From: Chamaecrista fasciculata | Taxonomy: Eukaryota > Streptophyta > Magnoliopsida > Fabales > Fabaceae | Reading direction: 5' to 3' | Assembly (NCBI GenBank): GCA_003254925.1 | Contig: QANZ01032720.1 | Location: 142,904-206,903, forward strand | DNA length: 64,000 nt | Shown: piece by piece, positions 11,621 to 24,500 of the stretch | How positions within the stretch are numbered: position 1 is the stretch's first letter | Layout of the letters: each line of letters starts with the position of its first letter | Notes under the pieces: generated by a model | What the model was told of the DNA's origin: nothing | Databases searched by the model: none | Seen by the model: only the letters and a program-made list of their open reading frames with translations | Program-made: the position numbers and the translations under genes

Positions 11621-12037
11621 AGGGTAAATTACACTTTGGTACTCTGTGGTTTGACCATATTTTATTTTGGTACAAACTTGACACTTTGGTATCCGTATTT
11701 TCCATTAATACTTTGGTACCCTTTGGAGCTATTTTGTAATTTTAATCATAACAAATTTTGCAAAAATTACATATTGACCCCAAAAAATTTTCAAAAAATT
11801 ACAAATAGGTCCCTGAATACATATTATATAGGGACTAAAATGAAAAATTTAAAATTTTTTTAGGGTCAATATGTAATTTTTGTAAAATTTATTATGGTTA
11901 AAATTACAAAATAGCTCCAGAGGGTACCAAAGTGTTAATGGAGAATACCACAGGGTACCAAAGTGTCAAGTTTCAAACCACAGGGTACCAAAGTGAAATA
12001 GGGTCAAACCACAAGGTACCAAAGTGTAATTTACCCT
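11621..12037. mobile_element. Inverted-repeat element, family A, 417 bp
   Basis: Begins AGGGTAAATTACACTTTGGT and ends in its inverse. The tract 'ACCAAAGTGT/ACACTTTGGT' is repeated several times in each arm. A 7 bp AAAAATA flanks both sides (11614-11620, 12038-12044). A second copy lies at 54800-55198 in the ABCB gene. Non-coding, family not named. Confidence 0.75.
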
Positions 12038-12361
12038 AAAAATAATCAATATCAATATAATCAACCAATATCAATATAACCCAAAAAATCAATGTTTTGC
12101 TCCACTTATGTCAGCATTCTGTAGCAAGTACAATTAAAAATTAATAATGTCGGTGTAGATCCTTAGTGTTAGTGATATAACTAGTTAACTACCATTCTCT
12201 TCAAAATTGGTTTTCTCAGGTTCAACTTAGTATCCAGGAGGTCCATGGGACCACCTTGTGGCAAAAGAATTGTTGCAGGTCGTATAGTGAAGGAAAGTTA
12301 TGGTGCTTCGAAGCAACAGCATACATTTACGGTGAGAAAATGTTTTATATAGTTTTTTTTT

Positions 12362-12760
12362 TGCTAAAGTGCACTTTTGGTCCCATAACTTTGGCAAAGG
12401 TTTCAATTTGGTCCCATAACTATTTTTGTTGCAATTTTAGTCCCATAACTTCTAAAAACGTCTCACCGTTGGTCCTAAGCTGATTTCCATCTGTCTCATA
12501 ACTTCACCCATATTTGTCATGTCATCATCCAACTCAGTATTCCAGATCATCTATAGCGGCAGATAATTGATGAAAATCAGTATTGGGACCAACAATAAGA
12601 CGTTTTCAAAAGTTATGGGGCCAAAATTGCAACAAAAAAAGTTATGGGACCAAATTGAGACCTTTGCCAAAGTTATGGGACCAAAATTGAAACAAAAAAA
12701 AGTTATGGAACGAAATTGAAACCTTTGCCAAAGTTATGGGACCAAAAGTGCACTTTAGCC
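12362..12760. mobile_element. Inverted-repeat element, family B, nested in the pseudogene
   Basis: Ends are GCTAAAGTGCACTTTTGGTC and its inverse, with 'GTCCCATAACTTT' repeated through both arms. The ancestral intron at 2190-2130 reads straight through the insertion point, which gives an empty site. The duplicated target is 9 bp (TTTTTTTTT at 12353-12361, TTCTTTTTT at 12761-12769). Related copy at 53735-54154. Confidence 0.85.
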
Positions 12761-13345
12761 TTCTTTTTTAAATAAATATCCAATTTAATGATAGTTCATA
12801 CAACTCACCGATAATTTATGCATAGGATGCTTGGAAAATAAAGTGCGTATCCTTTCTTAAGAAAGTGGATTATTATATGTGTCTTGAAAGCATCTATTTT
12901 TGTCCAATATGATACAGATCGAAGTACTATGGAGCAAGGGAGAGAAGCCTCTTCCTCCACTGTATCCTCTGCTGATTAAGGGTCGAAACCTGTATAGGAT
13001 GAAGACTTTGAGACAGGTCCTTGATTTGCCACCTTTCATCTTATGCAATCAGTTGATTGTTCTTTGTTCATTCGATAATGACATTGTCTTTTTTTTACAG
13101 AGATGAGACGATGAAGGGAAAAGGCCGAAAATTTTGATGGAAAAACGCTCAAGAAGAGATGTTGCTAGGGCCAATATGGAAGCAAGGATACAAAACCAGG
13201 AGAAGAAGAAAGCACTTAAGGAAAATAGGTCTGCTAAAAATGCTCACCAAATTATTTTGAATAACAGTTTAGTATTATATGGTTGCTTGACATATTTTAG
13301 TCTCTGAAAATACCAAACTTTTTTCACATCAGTTTAATAAATTTT

Positions 13346-13796
13346 GAGACTAACTCAAAACATCATTTTGATCTTTGAACTCTAGGATGAATTCCATTTT
13401 GATCCTCATACTAAATATTCTACCATTTGTCCAAAACATTATTCTGTTTGGTTTGTGCCGTTATCTCTGAGTTGGACGCTTGACATGAACAGTTTTTCTC
13501 TCATGCATGTCCTAAGTGAATTGATAGAGAAAGAAAGAAAAATCTTCATTCTTCAAAAGAAAAATCATCCACAATGAGAGAAGATTTCTCTCTCTCTCTC
13601 TCTCTGTAAACTCACTTTTTAGGATACATATAGATGAGCAAAATCTTCAATCTCAATTCTCTAAATTAGAGATGAGGGCATAAACTAGATGGAATCATGT
13701 TTTGGGACTAACGGTGGAACAAATGGAAAAGTTTGAGAACCAAAACGAAATCCACTCTATAATTCGAGGACCAAAATGAGGTTTTGACCTAAGTTT
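13346..13796. mobile_element. Foldback element inherited with the duplication
   Basis: Counterpart of the element at 1194-1632, at the same intron position and inverted along with the whole segment. Ends CTAACTCAAAACATCATTTT and, on the right, GAGGTTTTGACCTAAG. Includes a (CT)n tract at about 13585-13606. Confidence 0.65.
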
Positions 13797-14519
13797 CAAG
13801 GACAAATTTGTTTAGTCAAATTATTTTAATCATCATCTGTGTTCTACATGTTATACTTGGCTGGCTTGTTTGTTCAGGGTTTCCATAAAGGAGGCATCAA
13901 GCAACCAAACTGACTCACATCCCATCATGACACAGTCACAATATCACCATCAAGAACCAGCCATATACATTGATCCAACAAATCCAGAACTTTTCGTTCA
14001 TCATGGTGAAAATGTTGCAAGGAGACCTTCTCATCAACAAATGACTCACTATATGATGCATAATCATTAACCATTGAAGTCGGCAGCAGGTTGTATGATT
14101 CCTTATGATATTTATCATCACAAGAGATCTGAATTTAGTGAAAACTATAATCAATTCACTGAGACAAAGAGATTTGCAGAGTGGTTTGATCATAGGAAGC
14201 CTCTAACCAGTGTAAATCACTTGATTCCACTGACCCTTAACAGAGAATCAGATAATCAAAAGAAATTGTGCATATCTTATGCCCAAGGGAGGTGTCATTT
14301 TGGGAATAACTGCAAATTTCTGCATGACATAGGAGAACAGCTCAATCGTATTTAAATAAATGCATAGTGATATTGTCTTCAAAGACTGATGGGCCATAAA
14401 ACAAAAATAACTGCAATTTTTTACAGCTTTTGAGATTGCAGATCATTTGGATGTTGAAGAATTGACGATTGACGATTGGTGTAAAGTTTGAAGACTATAT
14501 TTATACTTTTGCCTTTTTT

Positions 14520-14830
14520 TAGTCATGAGCCATAAGTTCAAATCAGTAAGATTTAAAAATTGAACTGATTTTTAAAACATAATAGATTATACATAAAATC
14601 ATTTTTATTAATGATGACTAAGATTTTTTATTTATTTATTTTTATTCCTAAACCTATTTTTAAAACGTGATTTGAGTTGGTTTGCTAACAATATCAACTA
14701 AACAAATAAATAATTTTGTAAGAGTTAATACACGATTATAAAATCGTCGCATTTAGACTTCATCGAAAGATATATATGATCAATTTTACTTGTTTGATTA
14801 TGAAATAAGGAACTTACTTTTAAGATTCAA
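14520..14830. repeat. Inverted copy of 8284-8590, left of the L1 insertion
   Basis: Starts AGTCATGAGCCATAAGTTCA, which is the inverse of sequence ending near 8590, and follows it with many small differences down to about 8284. It continues on the far side of the L1 element at 18375-18560. Confidence 0.7.
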
Positions 14831-14914
14831 TTTTTTTTTGGTAAGACCGGGCCTTAGAGGCCAAAAAACAAAGAAACCCAAAAACAGAAAAAAAAAAAAA
14901 AAAAAAAAANAAAA

Positions 14915-14946
<32 letters not shown>

Positions 14947-17900
14947 ACACACACACACGAACAACAAAGAGGACGCAAACAAACACAGAAAGCCAAAACG
15001 ACCCTTAGCTTCTTTCACCCCTCACAAACCCTAACCCTAAACTATCTTTCAACAGACGAAGACGCAAATCAGGTGGCGGAGAATCGTTCCAGACGTTTAG
15101 CTCAGCATCATTCCATTGCAAACCCAGACTTGCCATGAAATCAGCGCAACTATTAGCTTCACGCCAAACATGGCGGATACTCCAGTCATCAAATGCAGCG
15201 AGAATCCTCAATATTTCACACACAATCCCAAGAATCTCAACAGGACTCTTCGTCGGCTCTCTAATTGCATTCACAACGATCATCGACTCACTCTCAAGCA
15301 TCAGCTTCCCAATTCTCCTAGCCGTAGCAAAACGAACCAACTCAAGCATCGCCCACGCTTCACCTTTGATAATCGAAGTCTGGCCCAGAAATCTGCAGAA
15401 ACCTTGGATCCATCTACCATGCTCATCTCTCAATAATCCGCCACACCCTGCAAGAATAGAAACCGAAGTCAGCGCACCATCACCATTACCCTTAATCCAT
15501 CCTTTAGCAGGAGGTTCCCAGGTAATGCGACTGTTCCCTTGATCCTGATTAATGGTCTGAGAATCCAGATTAACTTTGCCCTGATCAAAATCTATCAAAA
15601 AATTTTTTATGATTTCAGCAGTTCTGTAAGGACGTCTGAAACCCCGATTATGCACAACTGCATTTCTCCAATACCACAGCTGCCAGATTTTAACAGCCCA
15701 AATCCTGTTCCAGGTAAAACTACATTTCAAAGTGAATATGTTATTTAAATTAGCATAAATCCAAATATCTATATTTAAGTTATTAAAATTATTCAAACAC
15801 TGATGATCAACAAAATAATTCCAAATTTCAGTGGCAAGAGTGCAATCCCTGAAAATATGGATAGCAGACTCAACAACTGAAGGACATTGCTCACACCAAG
15901 CATATCCTCCAAACCAGGTATTGCATAATTCCCTAGTAGGGATCCTGTTATGTGTTAATAACCAGATAAGGACTCTGACCCTTTCAGGAACCTCTAGGTT
16001 CCAAATAACTTTAAAAATAGGGATCTTAGGCATGGTATTAATTTTGAATAAGTAAGCAGTCTTGACAGAAAAAATGCCATTACTTTGGAGCCCCCAGACT
16101 GCTGTATCTGGTATAGTATTGTTAGTAGGGGGAACTTCAGAACATAATCTAATATAAATATCATTAGGAAGAAGATTTTTTAAGTAGTTTAAATTCCAAG
16201 CGCCATTGCTATTGCTAAGGTCACTCACATGATCCAAAACCCTCCCCATAGGTAAGGAAACATTAATATAATTGATTAAAGGATGCTCATGAACCCCCCA
16301 CTTATCAAGCCAAAAAAAGTATCATTTATAAGTTGTGTTAATTTTTCTAGACAAAGGACAAAGATATAGGGGGAAAGAGGGTCACCTTGCCTAATACCCC
16401 TAGAGGGCTTGAAAGAACTAGTCTTACCACCATTAAAGACAATGTTAAAGGAAGTTGAAGAAATACAATTCATAATAAGGTTTTTCAGTTTAGTAGGGAT
16501 ATGTAATTCATTTAAAACATTGTTAATGGTATCCCAACTAAGTCTATCGTAAGCCTTTTGAAGATCAATCTTGATTGCCATGTAATTCTTTTTTCCATTT
16601 AGTTTTCTCATACTATGCAACATTTCTTGTGCTATGATAATGTTATCTTGTATGTTGCGACCCGGAACAAAACTGGACTGAAGAGGGGAAACCCAAGAGG
16701 GTAAATAAGTCTTAAGTCTATTAACAATAATTTTAGAAATGCATTTGTAAATGACATTACATAGGGAAAAGGGGCGAAATTGAGTTATATATTCAGGTTT
16801 TTCATTCTTCGGGATGAGAATCATAAGAGTCTTATTAATTTCATCCATGTTGATATTACCATCAAAAGCTTTACATAACCTTGTACATACTGTGGCAAAC
16901 CTGATTCCAACTTTTTTAAAGAAAATTGCAGGGAATCCATCATCTCCAGGTGCTTTTGTACCTCCCATAGAGAAAAGGGCTCTCTTGAGCTCATGCAAAG
17001 AGGGTACAGCATCTAACTCTGTCAAATTAGCCTCAGAAATATGCTCAAAACCGACAGCAGTGTGGATAGCTGATCTGTTAGGCATTTCTTCATGAAAAAG
17101 ATTAGTAAAATAGTTCACAGCAATATTTTTGATGCATTCTATATCATCAATCCAGTCATCATTACTATCCTTAAGCATGTTAATTCTAGTTTTCCACCTC
17201 CTAATGATTGTTTTAGTGTGAAAATATCTAGTATTTTTGTCACCATGTATGAGCCATTGGCACCTAGACTTTTGTTGCCATAAGATTTCCTCTTGAGCAA
17301 GGATAACATTTAGATCCTTTTGCAAGGTACTTTCAAGATTTTGTAAGATGTTTTTTGGATAGCTAGAGGCTCTTTGAATACCTCTAAGTCTATTAAGGAT
17401 ATTTCTCTAACTTTTTCCAATATGGCCAAAAATCTCATAATTCCAATTCTTAATCTTTTGAGTAAATTCAAGCATGTTGTCATTCCAATCCTCATGGTTA
17501 TTCCAATTATTTTGAACAAAACTGTTAAAAGATTCATGAGTGAACCAAGCTGCCTCAAATCTAAAAGGCCTATTCCTAACATCATTGTTTTCTTTTTGAA
17601 GGTACAAGAGAAGAGGGTGATGATCAGAATAGACCCTAGAAATGACACTAACCGTAGCTTCATGAAAGGTAGTTCTCCAATTCTCATTACAAATAACTCT
17701 ATCAAGGCGTTCCATAACTCTATCATACTGATTTAATTTAGGTCCATACCATGTGAATTTAGGTCCATCCGCATGAACATCCAACAAACTGTTGTTGAAG
17801 ATCCATTCTTTGAAGACACGGCCACGGTTAGGATCATAAGGAGCCCCTCCAATTTTTTCAGAAGCATCAATAATTTCATTGAAATCTCCAGCAATAGCCC

Positions 17901-18370
17901 ATGGCATCTTCGGAGGAGGGGCAGTTAAAGATAGATCACTCCAAAGGCCATCTCGTGCATCCTGATGGGGACTTGCATACATAATTGTAAAACACCAAGT
18001 TATAGTATTATTTTCAATTTGCAAGTTAATAAACTGTGGATGTGTATTGGTGCTAACAATATTAGTAAGGTCAGGGTTCCAAGCAAACCAAATTCTCCCA
18101 CCCCTACCAATTCCGTCTTAGCATATAAATTTTTTCATACCCAATTTTTTGAAAATATTTTAAGCTTTGTCAACAGAACATTTAGTTTCAAGTAAAGCAA
18201 TGCAAGAAGGCTTATAAACATTATTATAATTCATCATGTGTCTAAGGAAAGTGGGGTTACCAGCCCCACGACAGTTCCAAATGAAGCAATTCATAGGAAA
18301 ACAATTAAGAAAAAAATAGGAATTAAGCATTTTGGGAATGCACATGTGCATCCCCCATTACCACATCATC
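14831..18370 (-). mobile_element. L1-type LINE, internally deleted and frameshifted
   Basis: Reading on the minus strand: an endonuclease (FIWNCRGAGNPTFLRHM start near 18290, GDFNEI at about 17890, SDHHPLLL at about 17610) split over at least two frames. A reverse transcriptase follows (17325-16290, with FRPFSLCNVIYK, the IDLQKAYD catalytic block and GIRQGDPLSPY). Then comes a connection region and RNase H (15005-15700). The segment after PLSPYIFVLCLEKL jumps straight to the tryptophan-rich connection domain, so the YxDD box is lost. The 3' end is GGTCTTACC and a 9 bp poly(A) at 14839-14831. A T-rich stretch containing an N (14910) lies in the 3' UTR. The element cannot encode its own mobility. 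Confidence 0.88.
15005..15720 (-). pseudogene. L1 RNase H domain
   Basis: Plant L1 C-terminal RNase H-like fold: NGDGAL, GEAWAMLELV, LMLESESM and NSCADFMASL mark the four acidic blocks. The first block has NGDG where NTDG is usual, and the third has Glu where Asp is usual, so catalysis is doubtful. Ends at a stop just before the T-rich 3' UTR. Confidence 0.75.
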
Positions 18371-18374
18371 ATTA

Positions 18375-18560
18375 ACATTGTATAAAAATGACTTGTTAAA
18401 AGTTAACTAAACTCATTTGAAATAAAATAAATTTGACCATATTTAATAATTTTGAATTAATTTAAAAAATTATGAAAATATATAGAACTAATACATTTTA
18501 AACCAATTTGAAATTGTGATCAAAATCCCAATGATATAAACAATCTTTTATATATCTTAT
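18375..18560. repeat. Right-hand continuation of the repeat split by L1
   Basis: Matches the inverse of about 8220-8040, including CATATTTAATAATTT and GATATAAACAATCTT. With 14520-14830 it brackets the L1 insertion. Confidence 0.65.
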
Positions 18561-20657
18561 ATATATATATATAATTTAGTTCCAACAATATACAATTCAT
18601 TTCTTGAATTATTACAATCATCAATCAATTGTTCTTAGGTCAAACTAAAAGATGGAAATCAGACGGGTGGCTAGCAATTTTAGTGTCTTCCCTGAAGAAA
18701 ATTTTCTTGTGTTCGGTTTGCTTTCTTATTTTTATAGATAAGATTTTTCTTGGTAGTTCTTCTCCTTTTTAGTACGATCTGGTGATGATATGATCTCTTC
18801 TTCCCCTTGTGTGCTGCTTGGGGTTTGACTATTGTTTTCTTTTTCTAAGAAAGTGTAAATCCTGTTTAGGATGAAATATGTTAGATGATTTGCTAAGCTC
18901 TTTTGTTTCTCCCAGTCATGATTGGTTGTATCTCTCAATTAATTAAATTACTTAATAAAAACAATTAATTAAATTAAACATCTCAACTAATAAAATTGAT
19001 TTAAATAAAATAGTGTTTTAAGAGATTGAAAGAACAATTATTTCCAATGTGAAAAAAAATTAATTAATGAGGAACAATTATAAAATACTGTTTTTAAAAA
19101 TATTTATTTAAAAAATTTAAATTATTTATCCAATTAAATTATTGAACGAAAATAATATTTTAGCCAAGATTTCTGTCAAATTGTAGACGAAAATATATCT
19201 CAGGATTTTTTTGTTAACAGAACAAACTACATGCCTTTATTTGCCACTTTTTAAACCACTGAGACTCTTTCTATAAAAGGGTCAAACCACAAGGATCTTC
19301 TGTGTAATTTACACTAAAATAAAATGTCAAAACCGATCCAAACCAAAGTTTGAACACCCTAAATGGAGCCTTTAAATTAAGTTTTTACCTTATACTTTCA
19401 TGACATAGTTTATTATTTTAATCTATACTAAATAAATAACTAGATGATATATTTAAGTATCAAAACAAAAAAAAATATTTGAAAAATATATAGATTAACT
19501 TTTTAAATATATATATATATAACCTGCATAAATAAGGTCATCATTCCAAAAAGTACAAGTTGTGATCAGTTTTAGGTTTATTTTTACTTGAATTGACTAT
19601 CAATTTCGTCTTCAATCTTTTTCTGCGATCAATTTCATCTCTAATGTTACACATTTTGGTCAGTTTTATCTTTTGGTTAACTTCTTTCAATAAATTAACA
19701 AAAAACTTCATCATATTTTTCAATCTGAGTTAGGATTTGAATGTATTTATTTTATTAATTTTACATTATATGTCATTACCCACGAACATTTTGTTGTTAA
19801 AATTTGACTAAAATAAGAATAAAGAATAAAACTGATCAAAATGTAAAACATTGGAGACGAAATTGATTGCAAAAAAAGATTGAGAACAAAATTGACCGTT
19901 GGTGTAAAATTTAGGGACCAAAAAAGTATTTTTGCCAATATTATGTGATGAAATTAACATTATTACATGGACATCGATGAGCACAAGAGAAAGAGAATGA
20001 CTACACAAAAGCATATTTCTTTAGAATATTTTGCAAATACCCCCATAAAACTAATTGACAGCAATAATCCATAATGTCCAAGAAACTCCAGTATTCTTAC
20101 TATGACAAACTCTATTATCACTATAAAAACTCATCATCATTATTCTTAATTACCCATCATTAATTTCTCATCATAATCACTTGTGCAGCCCATAATCCCA
20201 ATTGGAAGTTTTGTAGCTTGAACTTTGATGCATCCACCAAATTAATCTTGTGAGTATTTGAATATATTGTCTATATATTTAGTGTTTTGGCTTAGAAGTC
20301 TTTTGTAATCTGTTATTTTACTGTTGTTATTATGATATGCTTTATTTTTTGAAAGATTATAGACAAAAAGATTTGGAATAAAGGTAATATAATTTTATCC
20401 CTTTCTTCTTATACTTGAGAAGGTAAGAGGGTGACTTACAACTTGCAAGCAAAATACATTGGTGATACATATATATATATATATACATTCTGGTATTTTC
20501 AGGTTCTTGCTATAGCAAAAGCTTCTTCATGATCTTGTCATTTTTTCTTGAAATAACAGTGAAAACTATTTTCGAAATTGATTCTGTGGATGATCTTACA
20601 TGGTGTATTTTTTAAGGCAAGAAAGAATAGGAAAACAGGAGTAAAATTTGAACTTAA

Positions 20658-20695
<38 letters not shown>

Positions 20696-20984
20696 TTGAG
20701 CAAACCCAAGGCAAAATATTTGTGAGGGTGAGGGTGAGGGAGGAGGTTAGGTTAGATAATAGTAATGATCATGAATATCTTCAAAAAGATATGTTGACTA
20801 ATGTCAATTATCTGATGTAGACTAATGTCAATTTGTATCTTTTTTATATTTATCTCATGTAGAAGAAATATTAAAAGGACTAAATTGTATTAGTTTCATA
20901 ACTTTTAAATATTAAAATTTGTAAATTAAACTTTTAATAATTAGATTGTCTATAAATACTTTTTGAAGAATCAAATTGTACAGT
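18561..20984. other. Intergenic, AT-rich, nothing certain
   Basis: Contains (AT)n tracts at about 20469-20485 and 20661-20692 and a TATA-like CTATAAAA near 20122. That could be a promoter, possibly for a long KASII 5' leader, but no exon can be shown. A decayed family A end lies at about 19280-19320. Confidence 0.4.
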
Positions 20985-21362
20985 GGTTATAATCTCATTT
21001 TTGTCCTCAATTATCAGATAAGTTTCATGTCAGTCATAAAATTATTTTTAATTATGTTTTGATCCTCAAACTTTTATATTTGTTCTATTTTCATACGCAA
21101 AATGCGATTTCATCCGGTTTTTACTGTTATTTATAACTTGAATAGTCGTTATGGATCATTTCTCTCTCATATATGTCTTAATTGAGTTGATAAAGAGCTA
21201 AAAAAAATTCATTTTTAGAGAAATAATCTATAGTTTATGTTGTACTAAAACTAAAACAGAACAAATGTGAAAGCTTGAGGATGAAAATGGAAGAAAAAAT
21301 AATTTTAGTACCAAAAAGAAACTTACCCTTAATTTGAGGACCAAAATGAGTTTTGACATAAT
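20985..21362. mobile_element. Foldback element related to that in CCCH intron 8
   Basis: Left end TAATCTCATTTTTGTCCTCA, right end TGAGGACCAAAATGAGTTTT. Same tract order as 1194-1632. Lies upstream of KASII and is non-coding. Confidence 0.5.
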
Positions 21363-21596
21363 GATACACCGTCAATGTTCTAAGAAAATTAACTCGTGGT
21401 TTATATGTTACAGATGACGCATAAGTGAGTATATTAATTAGCTCCTGACTTTGGTGACTCAGACCACTCTCTCTCTCTGCTTTCCAAAACCCATAATTTC
21501 TTTCTTTCTTTCTTTCACTGACTACTATACTCTTGTTTTTTCCATCTGGGTCCTTCATTAACCCTTTAAAGTTTTCACCTTTGGTCTAAATCTTCA

Positions 21597-24500
21597 ATGG
21601 GGCCTTCTTCTATGGCTTCTCCTCTCTGTACATGGCTCGTTGCTGCCTGCATTTCTGCAACTTGCGACAAAAACCACTCCAACAAATTCTCAATGTTTGG
21701 GTCTCCCAAGAGAACAACGAATCAATGGGTGAAGAGGCCAAACAAATTGATCTCAAAATACATTAATGGTGCTGTTGATTCCACAATGTTTAGGTCCTTC
21801 TATGGGTCTGGTATTCAGAATCTGATTTCTTCTTGTTTTGCAATTGAGTCCCTGTCCTGCAAGGACTGCTGCTATAATTTTAAAGGGTTGTCTTCATATT
21901 TGGCTTCTTTTATGGACAATGGGTTCTCTTTCTTTGGTTCAAAAGCAGTCTCAACTGAAAGGAACATGTCTACAAGTCTAGCTTCCCATTCAGGTAATAA
22001 TTCAGACCACTGTTTCCATTCACTTCTTTTTAAATAAAAGTTCATTTTCTATGTTAAGTTCAACCCTCTAAAATAAGTATATGTTTTGGGAGTAACATTT
22101 TTTTAATCCTTCAATTTGTCCCAAAACTGCAATTTTAGTCCTTGGATATTGGATATACACTTTTTGGTCATTGATTTTTTTTCCACAAATATAAACTTTT
22201 TAATCCCTGAAACATTATTTATGGGGACCAAATAATTAATGTTTGTAAAAAAAAATCAGAAATTGTATTTTCAATATTCAGGGATTAAATCGTAATTTTG
22301 AAATAAATTTAAAGACTAAAAAGTAAGTTTTCTGTTTGTTTTGGTGTCTAATGGCTAGTTGGTTAGTCTCCCTCAGAGGTGATTTTTTAGGTTGTTCTTT
22401 TTGTGCACTTCTTTGGAATTTCAGGCATGCCAGATATATCTAACTAGCACAAGAGATAGGATTAGTTAAAGTGAAAACATTACCATGCATCACAATACTA
22501 AAAAATTTGAGGAAAAATATTGAAATGGTAAGAATTAATAATGTCCAAGTTCCAATGGACATATTTGTGATTTGCCTGAGATCCCAAAGCCTAACTCAGA
22601 AGAGTTGCATCCAAAGATTTTTTCCTTGAAAAATACTACTCAACTGACCCTAACACCATTGGACCTTCATTCTTTCATCAAAGCTCCAAATTCTATTGAA
22701 TTGGAGAGACTAAAACTCTACGTGAATCTTTTATAATAAAAAAAAAACTATATGAATCCTATATGAATAAAATTCATGTTCAGAAACTTTGTTTTTCATA
22801 TTCTAGGACAAACTGTAGCTATGGCTTTGAATCCCGGGAGGCAAGTCCCTAGAAGAAAGAAGCCACTCATAGAGCGACGGGTTGTAGTCACAGGGCTCGG
22901 AGTAGTGACTTCGGTTGGTCATGATCCAGAAACCTTCTACAACAATCTCCTTGAAGGCATCAGTGGAATATCCGAGATAGAGGGTTTCGACTGCACTCAA
23001 TTTCCAACAGTATACACATTTTGAATTTGATAAATACAAAATTTACCATGAGGTCTCTTCAGATGAGTGCCTGCAAAATAACAAAGAGTTGGGTGTTAGG
23101 AATAAATTAGTATTAGTAATATGTTAGTGAAATAAAAAAAAAATCAGAATTTGAAGCAAGAGCCGTTGAGCCACTTTGACCAAGTATTAGGGATTAATTT
23201 GTTTAGGTTATTTATTTTATAGTATTTGATTAAGAGTTTGTTTAGTAGCAAGTAGTTTAGTTGAGCAAATTTCTCTTTTCAGTTGGCATTGTAAGCCTAT
23301 TTATAAGTTTCCCTTTCATTTGAATTAATTAAGAAAAGAAGCAAAGTTTATGAGAGCTTCTATGTTTCTACCTCCCAAAAATCCTAACATCAGGGTCACA
23401 AGAGAGCGAAGGCTCTGCACAAACTCCGACAATCAAGTTAGTAAGTGCAATAGAGTGTAAGAATAATGAATAGAGTCCTCATGGTAAATTTTGTATTAAT
23501 CAGAAATGTTCTTGCCTTTGATGCTTCACTGAACTGAATTATGTGAATATATACATGATGTTGAATTCAGTAGTATTTCTTGAATTCAGAGAATTGGTGC
23601 AGAAATCAAGTCCTTCTCAGCAGATGGATGGGTCTCACCCAAGCTTATCAAGAGAGCTGATAAGTTCATGCTGTATTTGCTCACTGCTGGTAAGAAAGCA
23701 TTGGCAGATGGTGGAATCACTGAGGAAGTTGCTGCAGAGTTAGATAAAAGTAGATGTGGAGTTATCATTGGCTCAGCTCTAGGAGGTATGCAGGTAAATC
23801 CAAAACTTTTGACCTAAGTTTCAACCATTTTTGCCAACAAGTGTTTTGGGTTTGATTCTTGCCCATTTTTCAAGTTAGGACATCTTTAACTCTGAAAGAC
23901 AAGTTTCTACCTTTTAGGCTAAAATGCATAAAACTCCCTCTAAACTTTAGTTGCTATGCATAAAACACCATTGATGAAAGAGCCCATAAACTTTTGGTTT
24001 TGTATAAATAACCACTTTTGTTAAAATTCAGTTTTTTGGTTACTGTTAATTGCAATAATAGTTAATTTTAATTTTGGATCAATGTAAAATCTAACAACAA
24101 TCATAAAATTATATATATATATATATAAACTTAGTCTTTTGAATGAAAATCTTAACAAAAGGAGTCTTTTGCTCAAAATCAAAAGTTTAGAGAATTTTTT
24201 GTCACATTTCAAAGTTCAGGGGATTTTTTTGCACAATGACTAAAGTTCAGGGAGGTTTTGTACTTGCATTCTGCTTATTCCTGCCTTAAACATGAATACT
24301 CATTCCTTGTTGTATTTGCATTCACTGAGATTTATTGAGCACGGACGACATCTATCTATATACAACTTCATTTTGTCAGTGTCTAATATGTGTGAGATAT
24401 TCATACTTGACACATTATCTTAAACATGAAATCTCAAAATTTTGTTTTATGATATGTGTCTATGTTAATGGCAATTATATTGAGATTGTCATGTTCTTCC

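Larger units (their letters stand above)
12138..14455 (+). pseudogene. Inverted, 5'-truncated copy of the SAP/CCCH gene
   Basis: Corresponds to 2415 down to about 500 of the gene at 619-4202, in opposite orientation. Exons 6 to 9 and their introns are all recognisable (about 12220-12332, 12919-13017, 13102-13229 and 13880-14355), so this is a DNA-level duplicate and not a retrocopy. Exons 1-5, including SAP, are absent. Exon 8 has Trp changed to TGA, exon 9 has Gln changed to TAA at about 14068-14070, and a short in-frame deletion removes about four residues. The zinc-finger ligands remain. A MITE interrupts the intron between exons 6 and 7. Loss of function is well supported. Confidence 0.88.

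Noticed and set aside
14790..15008. Lysine-rich ORF over the poly(A) tract
   Set aside because: It only reads through a homopolymer and an N in the L1 3' region, so it is not a gene.
15116..18195. Plus-strand ORFs opposite the L1 element
   Set aside because: They are antisense shadows of the endonuclease, RT and RNase H frames.
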